DNA from: Chitinophagales bacterium
GTDB lineage: Bacteria; Bacteroidota; Bacteroidia; Chitinophagales; Chitinophagaceae
Reading direction: 5' to 3'
Assembly (NCBI GenBank): GCA_025355935.1
Contig: JANXYS010000208.1
Span: 1 to 12,037 of the forward strand
DNA length: 12,037 bases
In this document: positions 1-6,468 of the stretch, in pieces
Layout: the number at the start of each line of letters is the position of its first letter
How positions within the stretch are numbered: the first letter of the stretch is position 1
The notes under the pieces: model-generated
Told to the model about the DNA's origin: nothing
The model's input: the letters and a program-made list of their open reading frames with translations, nothing else
Database searches by the model: none
Translations under genes and position numbers: made by a program

Positions 1-219
1 GCTGCCAGGGGATTTTTTGCCGGAAGTGACGTAGGATATAGTTTTCTTACAAACACTACAGCTCAGTCTGGGGGTGCTTATATCAGGCCGCAATTGGGTT
101 ATCATAACTACAGTTGGAACGTTTACGGATTTTATAATCATGTCTTCCTGAATAAAGGATTTGATGATGTTCAAAATGTAGGTATTGCCGCGACATACAA
201 TATCCGTTTTAGGAAGTAA
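1..219 (+). CDS. C-terminal end of an outer-membrane beta-barrel protein (5' end outside the window)
   Basis: Frame 1 is open from the first base to a TAA at 217-219 and gives 72 residues with no start codon, so this is the tail of a longer gene. The peptide shows short alternating strands rich in Tyr, Phe, Trp and Gly (GYSFLTN, YIRPQLGYHNYSW, VYGFYNHVF, VGIAATYNIRF), typical of amphipathic strands in a bacterial outer-membrane barrel. It ends in an aromatic/basic C-terminus (NIRFRK). This looks like the last strands of a small Bacteroidota barrel such as the PorT/OmpA-like 'outer membrane protein beta-barrel' group, but the fragment is too short to name a subfamily or function. The barrel interpretation is an inference from the residue pattern. 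Confidence 0.6.
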   Translation, partial: AARGFFAGSDVGYSFLTNTTAQSGGAYIRPQLGYHNYSWNVYGFYNHVFLNKGFDDVQNVGIAATYNIRFRK

Positions 220-237
220 AATTTTTATTAAGCAAAG

Positions 238-263
238 AAAACCGATCTATAGCTGGGTTTTTT
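238..263 (+). terminator. Possible weak intrinsic terminator after the barrel gene
   Basis: AAAACC (238-243) can pair with GGTTTT (256-261), and the run of six T residues at 258-263 overlaps the right arm. The stem is only 6 bp and AT-rich with a 12-nt loop, so it is weak. Its place 19 bp after the stop codon is right for a terminator. Confidence 0.3.
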
Positions 264-384
264 GAAAGGTTATTAAGTGTGTGAACAGAGTCCCCTAAAA
301 TTCTCGCGCAGTTACGGCCAACTTTTTATTTTGATATGGATAAGTGAATTTGAAAGTATTGGGCCACTGTTCAGACCTGAAACA

Positions 385-496
385 TGTAGTCAACAATTTT
401 GTTTCGTGAAAAGGTAGTCGATTGAAAAATTCGTAAGAAAGGTAGTCGATTAAAAAATTCGTAAAAAAGGTAGTCGATTTAAAAATTTTTAAAAAT
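385..496. repeat. Tandem array of 28-bp units, four in register
   Basis: Units begin at 385, 413, 441 and 469, exactly 28 bp apart. The core is GGTAGTCGATT followed by an A-run, TTCGTAA and another A-run. The two middle units are nearly identical. The first is degenerate (TGTAGTC, then TTCGTGAAAA one base out of step). The last has lost TTCG and instead forms a palindrome with the downstream sequence. There are no unique spacers, so this is a simple direct repeat and not a CRISPR array. Function is unknown. Confidence 0.8.
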
Positions 497-503
497 CGAC
501 TAC
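470..503. repeat. 11-bp inverted repeat closing the tandem array
   Basis: GTAGTCGATTT (470-480) is perfectly complementary to AAATCGACTAC (493-503). The 12-nt spacer (A5, T5, AA) is itself self-complementary. The left arm is the start of the last tandem unit, so the array ends in an inverted copy of its own unit. Confidence 0.75.
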
Positions 504-505
504 AA

Positions 506-532
506 TTGAAAATCAATGGATTATATTTTCAA
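506..532. repeat. Inverted repeat TTGAAAAT / ATTTTCAA
   Basis: Perfect 8-bp arms at 506-513 and 525-532 are separated by 11 nt. It directly follows the palindrome at 470-503. It is AT-rich, has no T-run and no assigned function. Confidence 0.5.
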
Positions 533-584
533 CACCGAAATATTCATGCTATAAAGTCTCCTAAATGAACATTTCAGTCTCAAA

Positions 585-620
585 ATTAAAATGGCCCGGG
601 ATCCCGCGGGCCATTTTAAT
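585..620 (-). terminator. Strong intrinsic terminator of the S41 peptidase gene
   Basis: A perfect 14-bp stem (ATTAAAATGGCCCG at 585-598, complement at 607-620) has an 8-nt loop and a GC-rich centre flanked by A/T ends. It lies 11 bp beyond the minus-strand stop codon. Read on the minus strand the right arm ends in ATTTTAAT followed by TTTG. The stem is symmetric, so it could also act on plus-strand transcripts. Confidence 0.85.
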
Positions 621-631
621 CTCATTTAAAA

Positions 632-2017
632 CTAAGGTTTTTTGCTTCCAATAGTTACTTTCAAGTTAACTACATCCAGTTTATCATTTCCTGCTGCTAT
701 ATTAGCAGGTTCAATGTAAGCAGGCTCTGCATTATATTTGTAATTTCCAGTGCTAATATTTCTTAATGCGCTGGCTAGACTAGTTTCCGTTATATCTCCC
801 CAATCTTTGTCAACACCATCAGCAACCTGGGCATTTGGTTTGAAACCACCGTAATAATTCCCTTCTCCATTTTTGTTGATTGTTTTAAACGAAACAGGAA
901 AGACATACCATTCACCATCTTCAAGCGGGAAAAATCCTACCGGCTTACCATGAGTATTTGAAGGTCCTATTAATCGTACGTCCATATAAGGTTTCAGATT
1001 ATTGATTAGTAACTCTGCGGCTGATGCAGTACTTCTACCGACTATAAAATAGACTTTGGGAAGGTTAACAGACCCTGCTTTGTTAAAATAACTAATAGAA
1101 TTGTCAGAAGAATGGGAGGTATTATAAATTTGCTTCATCATAACGCCGCCGCTAGCAGACTGGTTGACAATATAATTCGCCAGCTTTTCCTGCAAAGAAA
1201 CATAGCCTCCGCCATTGTATCTAAGGTCTACAACGAGATCAGTTATCCCAGCGGATGCAAATCCTGAAAATGCACGAGCGTAACTAGTCGCTGCCTTAGT
1301 TTGATCACCAAGGAAAGAATTATAAACCATGTAGCCGACCTTACTTGATCCTGCTGTGTAGACGGTATCCAGGTAAAGTGGTTTCGAAGCATAATGCCCG
1401 GCAGCCAATGTAATATCTACAACCGAACCATCAGGCTTTACAAACGTAATTGTAGAGGAAGTGCTGTAATACACATTATCAATAATGTATTGAGCATTTT
1501 CTATCGTAATATTAGTACTGCCGTTGATTTTGGTGATCCTCCATCCGCGGTGAATTCCGGCTGCGCCAGCGGGGGATGCAGGTTCAACTTTTTTTACCCT
1601 CAAATCTCCCGTAGCATGAAACAATACTTCCATTCCGAAATCTCCATCTGCAGAAGTTGCAGTGTTGATACTTGCCATTCCAGAACTTAGTTGATCCCAT
1701 TCGGTTTTTTTCATAGCAAAACTCCAGCGATCAACCGGGCCTGTAAAGCCCGATTCCCGACTGTATTGACGAATGTCCGTCATAACTGCATCCGGGTCAG
1801 CAAAGGTCGAAGCATTATATGTAGCTGGCAAAAGGTTATTCCACAAATAATAATCTTTAGATATATTAAAAGCAGTTTGGTTGAGGTTTGCAATACTGAC
1901 CGGTTTTGCAGTATCAACCGGCGGCGCCAGGCTTACGGCCGGAGCGACATCACTTTTCTTACAGGAGGCAAGAAAAAATATTATTGAGCAGGCAATGGCC
2001 GTTGAATGTTTCATCAT
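632..2017 (-). CDS. S41-family (C-terminal processing type) peptidase, lipoprotein
   Basis: A 461-residue secreted serine peptidase. The N-terminus is a short lipoprotein signal peptide with lipobox LASC, lipidated Cys at residue 19, followed by KK, so it is probably anchored in an envelope membrane facing the periplasm or surface. Residues about 45-115 form the N-terminal helical part. Residues about 125-205 look like a PDZ domain (GMEVLFH, VKKVEPASPAGAAGIHRGWRITKING). The peptidase core follows: DLRYNGGG at 264-271, the nucleophile region STASAAE with the likely catalytic Ser332, and HGK with the likely catalytic Lys358, matching the Ser-Lys dyad of the family. Such Bacteroidota proteins degrade or process envelope proteins; the substrate cannot be read from the sequence. 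Two ATGs stand together at the start; either gives the same signal peptide. The gene has its own terminator (585-620) and no partner, so it is probably monocistronic. Confidence 0.9.
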   Translation of the reverse strand: MMKHSTAIACSIIFFLASCKKSDVAPAVSLAPPVDTAKPVSIANLNQTAFNISKDYYLWNNLLPATYNASTFADPDAVMTDIRQYSRESGFTGPVDRWSFAMKKTEWDQLSSGMASINTATSADGDFGMEVLFHATGDLRVKKVEPASPAGAAGIHRGWRITKINGSTNITIENAQYIIDNVYYSTSSTITFVKPDGSVVDITLAAGHYASKPLYLDTVYTAGSSKVGYMVYNSFLGDQTKAATSYARAFSGFASAGITDLVVDLRYNGGGYVSLQEKLANYIVNQSASGGVMMKQIYNTSHSSDNSISYFNKAGSVNLPKVYFIVGRSTASAAELLINNLKPYMDVRLIGPSNTHGKPVGFFPLEDGEWYVFPVSFKTINKNGEGNYYGGFKPNAQVADGVDKDWGDITETSLASALRNISTGNYKYNAEPAYIEPANIAAGNDKLDVVNLKVTIGSKKP

Positions 2018-2206
2018 ACTGTTGTGTTTAAATTAGCTATACTAAGTACGTATTTTTATCCGAAAAGTATTGTTACTGTTTATCGTTTTAACAGCACGGA
2101 AACAAGTCTTAAATGTAATAAAATTTTCCCGACCTCAAAAGTTACAATTTAGTGACATAAAAACCTAACTAAATGCCACATTTGTGTTACGACTTAACCT
2201 TTAAAT
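2018..2206. promoter_or_regulatory. Divergent intergenic region between the S41 peptidase and gluconokinase genes
   Basis: This 189-bp AT-rich gap must hold both promoters. On the minus strand TACTTTTC (2062-2069) matches the Bacteroidota -7 box TANNTTTG at all but the last fixed base, but I see no TTG at the right distance upstream. On the plus strand only imperfect matches were seen near 2175-2205. No shared operator was visible. Confidence 0.35.
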
Positions 2207-2704
2207 ATGGAGACGAAGGTCATCTTTTTAATGGGCGTATCAGGATCCGGAAAAACTTCATTAGGACGGATAGTAGCGCATCAATTGGGCTTGCCCTTCT
2301 TTGACGGAGATGACTTCCATCCAGCTTCTAATATAAACAAGATGAAAGCTGGTATCCCACTTACCGATGCAGACAGGTATCCTTGGCTGGAAATGTTACA
2401 TAAGAAAATTTTGCAGCAATTGGAAACCGGAAGCCTCGTAGTCGCCTGTTCCGCCCTTCGGCAGTCTTACCGTAACCTCCTTGAGAACAGTATTGCAAAG
2501 AAGACTATGTGGGTTTTTCTTAAAGGAGATAAAAAAATAATAGATACCCGGATGAAGCAACGGAGCGCACATTTCATGCCATCACTTCTGCTTCAAAATC
2601 AACTAGATACATTAGAAGAACCCAACGATGCACTTATACTGAATATATTGCAAACTCCGGAAGAACTTGCGGCAATCATTTTAGAGCGTTTTCAGAAAAC
2701 CTAG
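2207..2704 (+). CDS. gntK: Gluconokinase (gluconate to 6-phosphogluconate)
   Basis: A 165-residue P-loop kinase, close to the length of E. coli GntK/IdnK (about 175). The Walker A motif GVSGSGKT is at residues 10-17. The family signature DGDDFHP is at 33-39, followed by NINKMKAGIPLTDADRYPWL (about 42-61), which lines the gluconate site. SALRQSYR (82-89) and the lid-type segment AHFMPSLLLQNQLDTLE (121-137) are also typical. The enzyme uses ATP to phosphorylate D-gluconate in the cytoplasm, feeding the pentose phosphate or Entner-Doudoroff route. It starts at an ATG with no clear Shine-Dalgarno site, normal for this phylum. It is separated from the GntP permease and dehydrogenase genes by one opposing small gene, but its function links it to that locus. 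The Dabb gene converges on it with 10 bp between stop codons. Confidence 0.92.
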   Translation: METKVIFLMGVSGSGKTSLGRIVAHQLGLPFFDGDDFHPASNINKMKAGIPLTDADRYPWLEMLHKKILQQLETGSLVVACSALRQSYRNLLENSIAKKTMWVFLKGDKKIIDTRMKQRSAHFMPSLLLQNQLDTLEEPNDALILNILQTPEELAAIILERFQKT

Positions 2705-2714
2705 CAACACGCAG

Positions 2715-3029
2715 CTATGTGAAATCAATTGAATCATACACCAGAACCTTATTCCAAAGCTCTGCACATTCTGCAATAAATTGAAGGTGGATAGGATCAA
2801 CCTGGTAGCTTGCCTGATCTGCATCATTATCAAAGATTGCCAGCCATGACAGAGAATACGAGTTTTCAATCACATCCCTGTCCGTATCAGCGGGTTGACC
2901 AATATGAAATTGGCGGATTGTTTTTACATTTGAAAGATTTTGTAGGCCTGCTTGTAGTTTTTTTAGTGCTTGTTTAGATGAAGGATCTTTGAGCCAAAAA
3001 AATACATGGTGGATAAATAAGTTCTTCAT
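2715..3029 (-). CDS. Dabb (stress-responsive A/B barrel) domain protein
   Basis: A 104-residue single-domain protein. HHVFFWLK (7-14), the strand SYSLSWLAIFDN (57-68) and YQVDPIHLQFI (75-85) are the recognisable Dabb pattern, a small ferredoxin-like fold that forms dimeric barrels. It has no signal peptide, so it is cytoplasmic. Members range from plant stress proteins to polyketide cyclases; in Bacteroidota most are uncharacterised and no catalytic residue assignment is safe here. It runs opposite to the surrounding sugar genes. With only 10 bp between its stop and that of the gluconokinase gene and no terminator hairpin visible there, the two transcripts probably overlap at their 3' ends. 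Confidence 0.8.
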   Translation of the reverse strand: MKNLFIHHVFFWLKDPSSKQALKKLQAGLQNLSNVKTIRQFHIGQPADTDRDVIENSYSLSWLAIFDNDADQASYQVDPIHLQFIAECAELWNKVLVYDSIDFT

Positions 3030-3148
3030 GCTTAATTAGATTTATGTGCATAACTATTGGTCATAAAATTAACTGATCTCTTAAAATGAATAAAAATTAT
3101 TAATGATACAATTTATACAAATGCTGGTATAAATATGACAGGTGTTTT

Positions 3149-3176
3149 TTGTGAAAAAAAATAACGCTAACTTTTG
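3149..3176 (+). promoter_or_regulatory. Candidate promoter for the TIM-barrel/dehydrogenase operon
   Basis: TTG (3149-3151) and TAACTTTTG (3168-3176) resemble the Bacteroidota -33 (TTG) and -7 (TANNTTTG) elements. The -7 box has one extra base and the spacer is a little short (16-17 bp against about 19-20). The implied transcript start is just upstream of the ATG at 3197. Prediction only. Confidence 0.35.
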
Positions 3177-3196
3177 ATCTTTTTAAAGTCTTTTTT

Positions 3197-4039
3197 ATGC
3201 AAACCAGAAAGCAATTTCTTAAGTCAGCTAGCCTAATATCCGCCGGAGTCGTTTTACTTCCTTATCCTAAACTCGCTGGTATGAAAAAGCTCACCAATGC
3301 CGGCATTCAGCTTTACAGCTTTAAAGATGATATGGCCCGTAATCCGCAAAAAACACTGGAAATGATTGCCAGAATGGGTTTCAAGCAAATAGAATCTGCG
3401 AAAAGCCAACTTGGTCATTATTACGGTCTGTCAGCAGCAGAAATGAAGAAACATTGCATTGAAAACGGTTTAACCTTAAGAAGTGGTCATGTACAGGTTG
3501 ATGACAAATGGAAGGATACTTTAAACGAAGCAGAAAAAAGCGGTCAGGAATTTCTTGTTTGCAGTTCAATGCCGACAAATGGACAAACAATTTTCAATTA
3601 TCAGAAAGTTGCTGAAGAATTTAATAAGGCTGGCCGTGACTGCAGGAAACGGGGAATAAAATTCGGTTATCATAATCACGACTATGAATTTGATACGGTC
3701 GATGGTAAGGTCCTTTATGATGTGCTACTTGATAATACTGATCCAGACCTTGTACATATGGAAATTGACCTGGGATGGGTGATAGCCTCGGGGAAAGATC
3801 CGCTTCTTTATTTTAAACAATATCCCGGAAGATTTCCCCTATGGCATCTTAAGGATATGAACATTGCAGAAAAACATAGTGTTGAGCTAGGGGAGGGCCA
3901 GCTTGATATAAAGGGCCTTTTCAGGATGGCGGAACTTGCAGGCATGAAATATTTTTTTGTAGAACAAGAAGAATTTGCTCATAATCCTGCCGAAAGCATG
4001 AAACAAAATATGCTGTATCTTAACAATCTGGATTATTAA
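3197..4039 (+). CDS. Exported sugar phosphate isomerase/epimerase-like TIM-barrel protein
   Basis: A 280-residue protein of the xylose-isomerase-like TIM-barrel superfamily (AP endonuclease 2 fold; IolE, YcjR and related sugar epimerases). The N-terminus TRKQFLKSASLISAG followed by VVLLP is a Tat-like leader with Arg-Lys in place of Arg-Arg, so it is probably exported to the periplasm. The barrel begins at about residue 33 (NAGIQLYSF). Likely metal and substrate residues sit in QIESA (Glu66), GYHNHDYEF (157-165), MEIDLGW (188-194, Asp191), WHLKDM (216-221) and FVEQEEF (254-260, Glu256), the usual ligand places of this family. The reaction could be epimerisation, isomerisation or dehydration of an oxidised sugar; the sequence does not say which. 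It lies 14 bp before the dehydrogenase small-subunit gene and is probably co-transcribed with it. Confidence 0.85.
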   Translation: MQTRKQFLKSASLISAGVVLLPYPKLAGMKKLTNAGIQLYSFKDDMARNPQKTLEMIARMGFKQIESAKSQLGHYYGLSAAEMKKHCIENGLTLRSGHVQVDDKWKDTLNEAEKSGQEFLVCSSMPTNGQTIFNYQKVAEEFNKAGRDCRKRGIKFGYHNHDYEFDTVDGKVLYDVLLDNTDPDLVHMEIDLGWVIASGKDPLLYFKQYPGRFPLWHLKDMNIAEKHSVELGEGQLDIKGLFRMAELAGMKYFFVEQEEFAHNPAESMKQNMLYLNNLDY

Positions 4040-4053
4040 TTTTTTTTCTAATT

Positions 4054-4590
4054 ATGAATAGAAGGTCAGCCATACGGAATGCTGTTTTATTTTCTGCAGG
4101 AATTGTTCTTATTCCTTCCTGCATGGAGGATAATAAAGCCATTTTTCAAACAAAAAATATTAAGCTTACCGGTAGCGGGGAGCGTACACTGCAACTTTTA
4201 TGTGACAGTATTCTCCCTGCAGGAAATAGCTTCCCCGGAGCTGGTGAATTAAAGGCCCATGAATTTGTTCTAACTATGATGGATGATTGCGCATCACCGG
4301 AAGATCAGGCAAAATTTTCAGACGGCTTAGCCGCATTTGAAACCCGGAGCCAGACTACAACCGGTCAAATATTTACAAAGAATTCGCCAGAACAACGGCA
4401 AAATTTTTTAGTTACGCTGGAAAAAAATAAAGCGGCAAATGACAACCTAGCTTTTTTTTATAACAGCACCAAGCATTTCACAGTGCAGGCTATGACAAGC
4501 AGCAAAAAGTACATGACTGAAATCAGGAAATATAAGATGGTCCCGGGGCCCCATTTCAAAGGCTGTGTGCCAGTTGGAAACCAAGTTTAA
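4054..4590 (+). CDS. Gluconate 2-dehydrogenase subunit 3 family protein (Tat lipoprotein, small dehydrogenase subunit)
   Basis: A 178-residue partner subunit of a GMC-type dehydrogenase. The leader carries a twin-arginine pair (NRRSAIRN, Arg3-Arg4), a hydrophobic stretch and lipobox IPSC with the lipidated Cys at residue 23, so it is a Tat-exported lipoprotein. The Gluconate_2-dh3 domain follows: LLCDSILPAG, then FPGAGELKAHEFV (48-72), and the conserved tail YKMVPGPHFKGCVPV (160-174). In characterised enzymes of this type the small subunit carries the export signal and chaperones the FAD subunit, which has none. It sits 14 bp after the TIM-barrel gene and 17 bp before the FAD subunit gene. 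The family is named after gluconate dehydrogenase but also serves glucose, sorbitol and glucoside 3-dehydrogenases, so the name does not fix the substrate. Confidence 0.88.
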   Translation: MNRRSAIRNAVLFSAGIVLIPSCMEDNKAIFQTKNIKLTGSGERTLQLLCDSILPAGNSFPGAGELKAHEFVLTMMDDCASPEDQAKFSDGLAAFETRSQTTTGQIFTKNSPEQRQNFLVTLEKNKAANDNLAFFYNSTKHFTVQAMTSSKKYMTEIRKYKMVPGPHFKGCVPVGNQV

Positions 4591-4607
4591 ATGCAAAGTA
4601 TAATTTT

Positions 4608-6311
4608 ATGGGTGATACGAAGAATTCTTTCGAAGCAATAGTTATAGGTAGCGGAATGAGTGGCGGATGGGCAGCCAAGGAATTTTGCGAAAAGGGGCTA
4701 AAAACACTGCTGCTTGAGCGCGGTCGACAGGTAGAACATTTGAAGGATTATCCGACAACCAATATGCAGCCCTGGGAATTTAAACATCGTGGGCAGGTAC
4801 CTTATACTATTTCAAAGGATAATCCAGTCATATCACGCTGTTATGCTTATAAGGAAGATGCAATGCATTTTTTTACAAAAGATACAGAGCATCCTTACGA
4901 GCAGGAAAAACCTTTCGACTGGATACGGGGATATCAGGTTGGAGGTAAAAGTATTATGTGGGCCAGACAGACACAACGATGGAGCGATTTTGATTTTGAG
5001 GGTCCGGCAAGAGATGGGTTTGCAGTAGACTGGCCCATTCGTTACAAAGATTTGGCACCGTGGTACAGTTATGTGGAAAAGTTCGCGGGCATCAGCGGGA
5101 ATAAAGATGGACTCGATACACTACCTGATGGGGAATTCCTTCCTGCCTGGGAACTTACCTGCGTGGAAAACCATTTTAAAGATATTGTTTCAAAGAATTA
5201 CGCTGATCGACATGTAATTTATGCTCGCTGTGCGCATGTTACCTCGCCGGAACCCATTCATATTGAGCAGGGGCGAGGTCAGTGTCAAACGCGGAATCTT
5301 TGCCAGCGAGGTTGCCCTTTTGGGGGATATTTTAACGCCAACTCCACAACGATACCCTGGGCACAAAAAACAGGTAACCTCACATTGCGTACTGATGCAG
5401 TAGTTCACTCCATTATTTTCGACGATACGACGCAAAAAGCTACGGGCGTGCGGATTATTGACGCGCATACAAAACAAACTACCGAATATTTTGCGCCAGT
5501 AATTTTTGTAAATGCAGGGGCTATCAACACGAACCTAATTTTACTTAACTCTGTTTCGAAACGGTTTCCCAATGGATTGGGTAATGACGCGGGCATCCTT
5601 GGTAAATACTTTGCTTTTCACAACTACCGCGCAAGGATAACCGCGGAATATGACGGCATGCTTGAGTCAACAACGGAGGGCGGACGGCCCACGGGTGCCT
5701 ATATGCCGCGTTTTAGAAATGTGCATAAGCAGGAAACAGATTTCCTGCGCGGATACGCAACAACATTTAGCGCAGGCCGGCAAACGATTGACCCTGTTAT
5801 AGATGGTTTAGCAGGTGAAGAATTAAAACGCAGCCTGCTAAACGTGCAGAAAACGGGGCGCTGGTCAGTAGGGTCGCAATGCATGGGTGAGACAATTCCA
5901 AAGATTACCAATTATGTAAGTCTAAGTGAATCTAAGAAAGATGAGTGGGGTATGCCGCTAATAAATTTCTCGGTGGCGTATGATGATAATGATGAAAAGA
6001 TGATCAAGGACTTTTTCCAGCAGTATACGGAGATGTATACAAAAGCCGGTTTTACTAATATTAAGGTGTCTGATAGTAAACAAGCACCTGGCCTGGATAT
6101 CCATGAAATGGGCGGAGTGCGAATGGGCAAAGACCCAAAAACATCCCTGCTTAATGAATGGAACCAATTGCATGCATGTAAAAATGTGTTCGTTACGGAT
6201 GGCGCGTGCATGACTTCCACCTCAACACAAAACCCTTCGCTAACATATATGGCTTTAACTGCCCGTGCTGCAAACCATGCAGTTGAATTATTAAAGAAAG
6301 GTGAGTTGTAA
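4608..6311 (+). CDS. GMC-family FAD-dependent sugar/sugar-acid dehydrogenase, catalytic subunit
   Basis: A 567-residue GMC oxidoreductase. The FAD dinucleotide-binding motif VIGSGMSGG is at 12-20, with Glu37 in LLLERG at the end of the second strand. VGGKSIMW (111-118) is the conserved flavin-contact segment. The C-terminal domain carries IHEMGGVRMG with the likely catalytic His499, and STQNPSLTYMALTARAANH with Asn542, the usual His/Asn pair. CQTRNLCQRGCPFGG (226-240) holds three cysteines (226, 232, 236) in a region where FAD glucose dehydrogenases bind a 3Fe-4S cluster; cluster binding here is inferred. No signal peptide is seen, consistent with export together with the Tat-tagged small subunit encoded 17 bp upstream. 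It oxidises a hydroxyl of a sugar, polyol or aldonate in the periplasm; LacC/glucoside 3-dehydrogenase-like activity is as plausible as gluconate 2-dehydrogenase. An ATG at 4591 is in another frame. Confidence 0.9.
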   Translation: MGDTKNSFEAIVIGSGMSGGWAAKEFCEKGLKTLLLERGRQVEHLKDYPTTNMQPWEFKHRGQVPYTISKDNPVISRCYAYKEDAMHFFTKDTEHPYEQEKPFDWIRGYQVGGKSIMWARQTQRWSDFDFEGPARDGFAVDWPIRYKDLAPWYSYVEKFAGISGNKDGLDTLPDGEFLPAWELTCVENHFKDIVSKNYADRHVIYARCAHVTSPEPIHIEQGRGQCQTRNLCQRGCPFGGYFNANSTTIPWAQKTGNLTLRTDAVVHSIIFDDTTQKATGVRIIDAHTKQTTEYFAPVIFVNAGAINTNLILLNSVSKRFPNGLGNDAGILGKYFAFHNYRARITAEYDGMLESTTEGGRPTGAYMPRFRNVHKQETDFLRGYATTFSAGRQTIDPVIDGLAGEELKRSLLNVQKTGRWSVGSQCMGETIPKITNYVSLSESKKDEWGMPLINFSVAYDDNDEKMIKDFFQQYTEMYTKAGFTNIKVSDSKQAPGLDIHEMGGVRMGKDPKTSLLNEWNQLHACKNVFVTDGACMTSTSTQNPSLTYMALTARAANHAVELLKKGEL

Positions 6312-6389
6312 GGTCTTGCACCAAATTGCGCTAAAATTATCTTTCATCAATCCCTGGCCTAAATACAGCTTTTAAAAATTGAACCATAA

Positions 6390-6419
6390 TTGATGCCTTT
6401 AACAACGGTTATAATCTTA
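6390..6419 (+). promoter_or_regulatory. Candidate internal promoter for the permease gene
   Basis: TTG (6390-6392), a 19-bp spacer and TAATCTTA (6412-6419) have the spacing of a Bacteroidota promoter, though the -7 box matches TANNTTTG only partly. It lies in the 157-bp gap after the dehydrogenase gene. No terminator is seen in that gap, so read-through from upstream remains likely. Confidence 0.3.
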
Positions 6420-6426
6420 AATTGTC

Positions 6427-6452
6427 GGAGGTAGCAATTATAACTGCCACCT
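6427..6452 (+). promoter_or_regulatory. Imperfect inverted repeat upstream of the permease gene
   Basis: AGGTAGC and GCCACCT, about 10 nt apart, pair with one mismatch and end 17 bp before the ATG. It could be a small operator or leader hairpin affecting permease expression, or chance. Confidence 0.25.
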
Positions 6453-6468
6453 TTCCTTAAAGAAAATT

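Larger units (their letters stand above)
220..631. other. 412-bp non-coding stretch with repeats and inverted repeats
   Basis: No convincing gene lies between the barrel gene and the S41 peptidase gene. An open frame of 73 codons exists on the minus strand (295-516), but its central part is simply the translated tandem repeat and it resembles no family I recognise. The stretch holds a weak terminator (238-263), a 28-bp tandem repeat array (385-496), a palindrome at its end (470-503), a further inverted repeat (506-532) and a strong terminator (585-620). The segment 264-384 shows nothing I can name. Confidence 0.6.

Noticed and set aside
385..496. Possible CRISPR array
   Set aside because: Units abut with no unique spacers and no cas genes are present; it is a simple tandem repeat.
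295..516. 73-codon open frame on the minus strand
   Set aside because: A large part is the translated 28-bp tandem repeat, composition is odd, and no known family is evident.
1394..1987. Two consecutive plus-strand open frames antisense to the S41 peptidase gene
   Set aside because: The peptidase frame has clear motifs and a signal peptide; the antisense frames look like shadows with Cys/Arg-rich nonsense composition.
4591..4610. ATG at 4591 as the start of the dehydrogenase
   Set aside because: It is out of frame with the FAD-binding motif; the ATG at 4608 is in frame and leaves a normal N-terminus.
5190..6220. Several minus-strand open frames within the GMC dehydrogenase gene
   Set aside because: They are antisense to a well supported gene and show no domain pattern.
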